Source: an uncultured Anaerobutyricum sp. (lineage in GTDB: Bacteria; Bacillota; Clostridia; Lachnospirales; Lachnospiraceae). From it: a stretch of 32,539 bases of DNA. Under the pieces are notes generated by a model. The model saw only the letters and a list, made by a program, of their open reading frames with translations, did not search any database and was not told the origin of the DNA. The stretch spans positions 1 to 32,539 of the forward strand of contig CAKREJ010000009.1 of assembly GCA_934317185.1 (NCBI GenBank). Reading direction: 5' to 3'. Positions 32,427 to 32,539 of the stretch are shown here, in pieces. The translations under genes were made by a program, and so were the position numbers. Numbering within the stretch: position 1 is the first letter of the stretch; the number at the start of each line of letters is the position of its first letter.

Positions 32427-32539
32427 ATGGCAGAACCTTATAACCATAGAGCCGTTGAGCAAAAATGGCGCCAGAAATGGGAAGAGAACCCGATTAACGT
32501 AAATGATGGAAAGAAACCGAAATACTATTGTCTTGATAT
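32427..32539 (+). CDS. leuS: Leucine--tRNA ligase, 5' end only
   Basis: ATG 32427 with AGGAGG (32413-32418) opens a frame that runs off the window after 37 codons. The start MAEPYNHRAVEQKWRQKW and PKYYCLD match the beginning of bacterial LeuRS, just before the expected HIGH-type motif. There is no T-box leader in the 90 bp upstream, where a weak hairpin (32359-32377) lies without a T tract. Confidence 0.88.
   Translation, partial: MAEPYNHRAVEQKWRQKWEENPINVNDGKKPKYYCLD

Overview
The window is a chromosomal segment of a low-GC, endospore-forming Firmicute. Lachnospiraceae is the most likely family: AGGAGG-type ribosome sites, sigma-A promoters, a complete spoIIA operon, spoVA genes, and a pair of large uncharacterised genes that I recall as DUF5717/DUF5716, typical of Lachnospiraceae. 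The genus cannot be fixed from sequence alone (Anaerobutyricum-like is a guess). I see no rRNA, tRNA, CRISPR array, prophage or insertion-sequence transposase.

Layout. 1-378: 3' end of a Lys-rich fibronectin-III-type protein, then a structured terminator-like element. 604-1810: gtrA-like membrane gene and convergent, overlapping trmO. 2092-6593: pepD, a dus gene and a secreted subtilase, probably one operon. 6671-7330: HD-domain nucleotidase-like gene, ending in a bidirectional terminator. 7466-8896 (minus): NhaD/CitMHS-type antiporter with a leader that can form alternative hairpins. 9167-14714: three co-directional genes of unknown function (giant beta/alpha-solenoid protein, miniature Hsp70-like protein, TPR protein). 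14920-19034: valS, folC and a 50-residue ORF. 19145-20674: membrane-anchored zinc-ribbon/TPR protein. 20871-27486: spoIIAA-spoIIAB-sigF, spoVAA-AB-AC, then an unknown gene plus truA, then spoVAD-spoVAE. 27486-28185: gene-free block of long nested inverted repeats between convergent stop codons. 28192-31265 (minus): VOC protein and class A PBP. 31458-32336: secreted L,D-transpeptidase-like protein. 32427-end: start of leuS.

How it fits together. The sporulation block couples the sigma-F switch (SpoIIAA/SpoIIAB/SigF) to the SpoVA proteins that move dipicolinic acid into the forespore. The SpoVA genes are split by a two-gene insert (unknown gene and truA) with a vegetative-type promoter and its own terminator, so spoVAD-spoVAE need a separate promoter; a sigma-G-like one is visible. 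PBP and L,D-transpeptidase serve the wall; subtilase and the first partial protein carry similar cationic FnIII modules suited to surface binding.

The best candidates for undescribed biology are the Hsp70-like/solenoid/TPR triad at 9167-14714 and the palindromic block at 27486-28185.
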